64,000 bases of DNA from assembly GCA_963717705.1 (NCBI GenBank), contig CAVQWT010000002.1:1-64000 (forward strand). The letters run 5' to 3'. The notes under the pieces were generated by a model. That model had not been told where the DNA came from and ran no database searches. It was given only the letters and a program-made list of their open reading frames with translations. Below are positions 63,828 to 64,000 of this stretch, in pieces (the stretch's first letter is position 1; each line of letters begins with the position of its first letter). The position numbers were made by a program, and so were the translations under genes. This stretch comes from CAVQWT01 sp963717705 (GTDB lineage: Bacteria > Pseudomonadota > Gammaproteobacteria > Burkholderiales > Casimicrobiaceae).

Positions 63828-64000
63828 ATGATGACCGGTCCCGACGCCCGCGCGGGCAACGAGCTGCTGTTCCCGGAGATCGCGCCGCACGCGACCGGGT
63901 GGCTCGCCGTCGAGCCGCCGCACGTCCTGCACTGGGAGGCCTGCGGCAATCCCGACGGCGTGCCGGTCGTGTTCCTGCACGGCGGCCCCGGCGGCGGCTG
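63828..64000 (+). CDS. pip: Prolyl aminopeptidase, 5' end only
   Basis: 58 codons before the window ends. LLFPEIAPHATGWLAVEPPH and HWEACGNPDGVPVVFLHGGP match the N-terminus of proline iminopeptidase (S33), including the oxyanion HGGPGGG motif. The catalytic serine, aspartate and histidine lie beyond the edge. Two adjacent ATG codons (63828, 63831) could serve as start. Confidence 0.85.
   Translation, partial: MMTGPDARAGNELLFPEIAPHATGWLAVEPPHVLHWEACGNPDGVPVVFLHGGPGGG

Overview
This is a high-GC window (roughly 68-72% by eye, third codon positions nearly all G/C) with the gene content of a betaproteobacterium, most likely in or near Burkholderiales. Supporting families are DUF2788, DUF2189, TRAP and TAXI solute-binding proteins, an Fnr-like regulator, a bufferin operon and AOR subunits of the Aromatoleum type. 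I see no rRNA, tRNA, CRISPR array, insertion sequence, phage gene or replication origin, and no gene-free stretch longer than about 300 bases. The first 69 bases hold nothing I can call.

1-12 kb: a LysR regulator divergent from a small cupin protein, a diheme cytochrome c, an SMP-30/gluconolactonase protein, a TumE-type toxin-antitoxin pair with a clear promoter/operator, a frame-broken selO, and a tungsten aldehyde oxidoreductase cluster (Fnr-like regulator, glycine-zipper lipoprotein, aorA, aorB, terminator, aorC, MoaD-like protein, small unknown).
12-29.5 kb: prolyl oligopeptidase; a TehA-like channel fused to an Asp-box propeller; CNBD protein plus AI-2E-family exporter; an RCC1-like secreted protein; a PQQ-type sugar dehydrogenase; arfB; a bufferin operon (bufA, bufB, bufC, DoxX) in which bufA and bufC are frame-broken; and several small membrane proteins.
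29.5-49.3 kb: a sugar-acid catabolic island. Nearly everything from 46.3 kb down to 29.5 kb is on the minus strand: GntR regulator, dehydrogenase, TRAP transporter, enolase-superfamily dehydratase, UxaA-type dehydratase, sugar ABC transporter, IlvD/Edd dehydratase, GltS and a TAXI-type lipoprotein. Divergent from the regulator is a three-gene plus-strand operon (enolase-superfamily dehydratase, SDR dehydrogenase, FAH hydrolase) resembling the L-fuconate diketo-hydrolase route. A palindromic operator lies in the shared promoter.
49.3-54.3 kb: a membrane/lipid glycosylation group (unknown membrane protein, PIG-V-like mannosyltransferase, DMT-type small transporter, GT2 glycosyltransferase), a cytochrome c-P460 protein and a lipoprotein, many with single-base frame breaks.
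54.3-62.4 kb: the most unusual region. Five tandem minus-strand genes share an almost identical C-terminal module of about 155 residues (DUF5648-like) attached to different N-terminal propellers, YVTN in four and RCC1 in one. Two are intact and three are heavily frame-broken. A repeat spaced 4.88 kb apart shows that part of the array arose by duplication. The window closes with an FAH-family enzyme and the start of a prolyl aminopeptidase.

Single-base frame breaks recur throughout, often in short homopolymers. Some broken genes may therefore reflect sequence error rather than decay; this is flagged wherever it matters.
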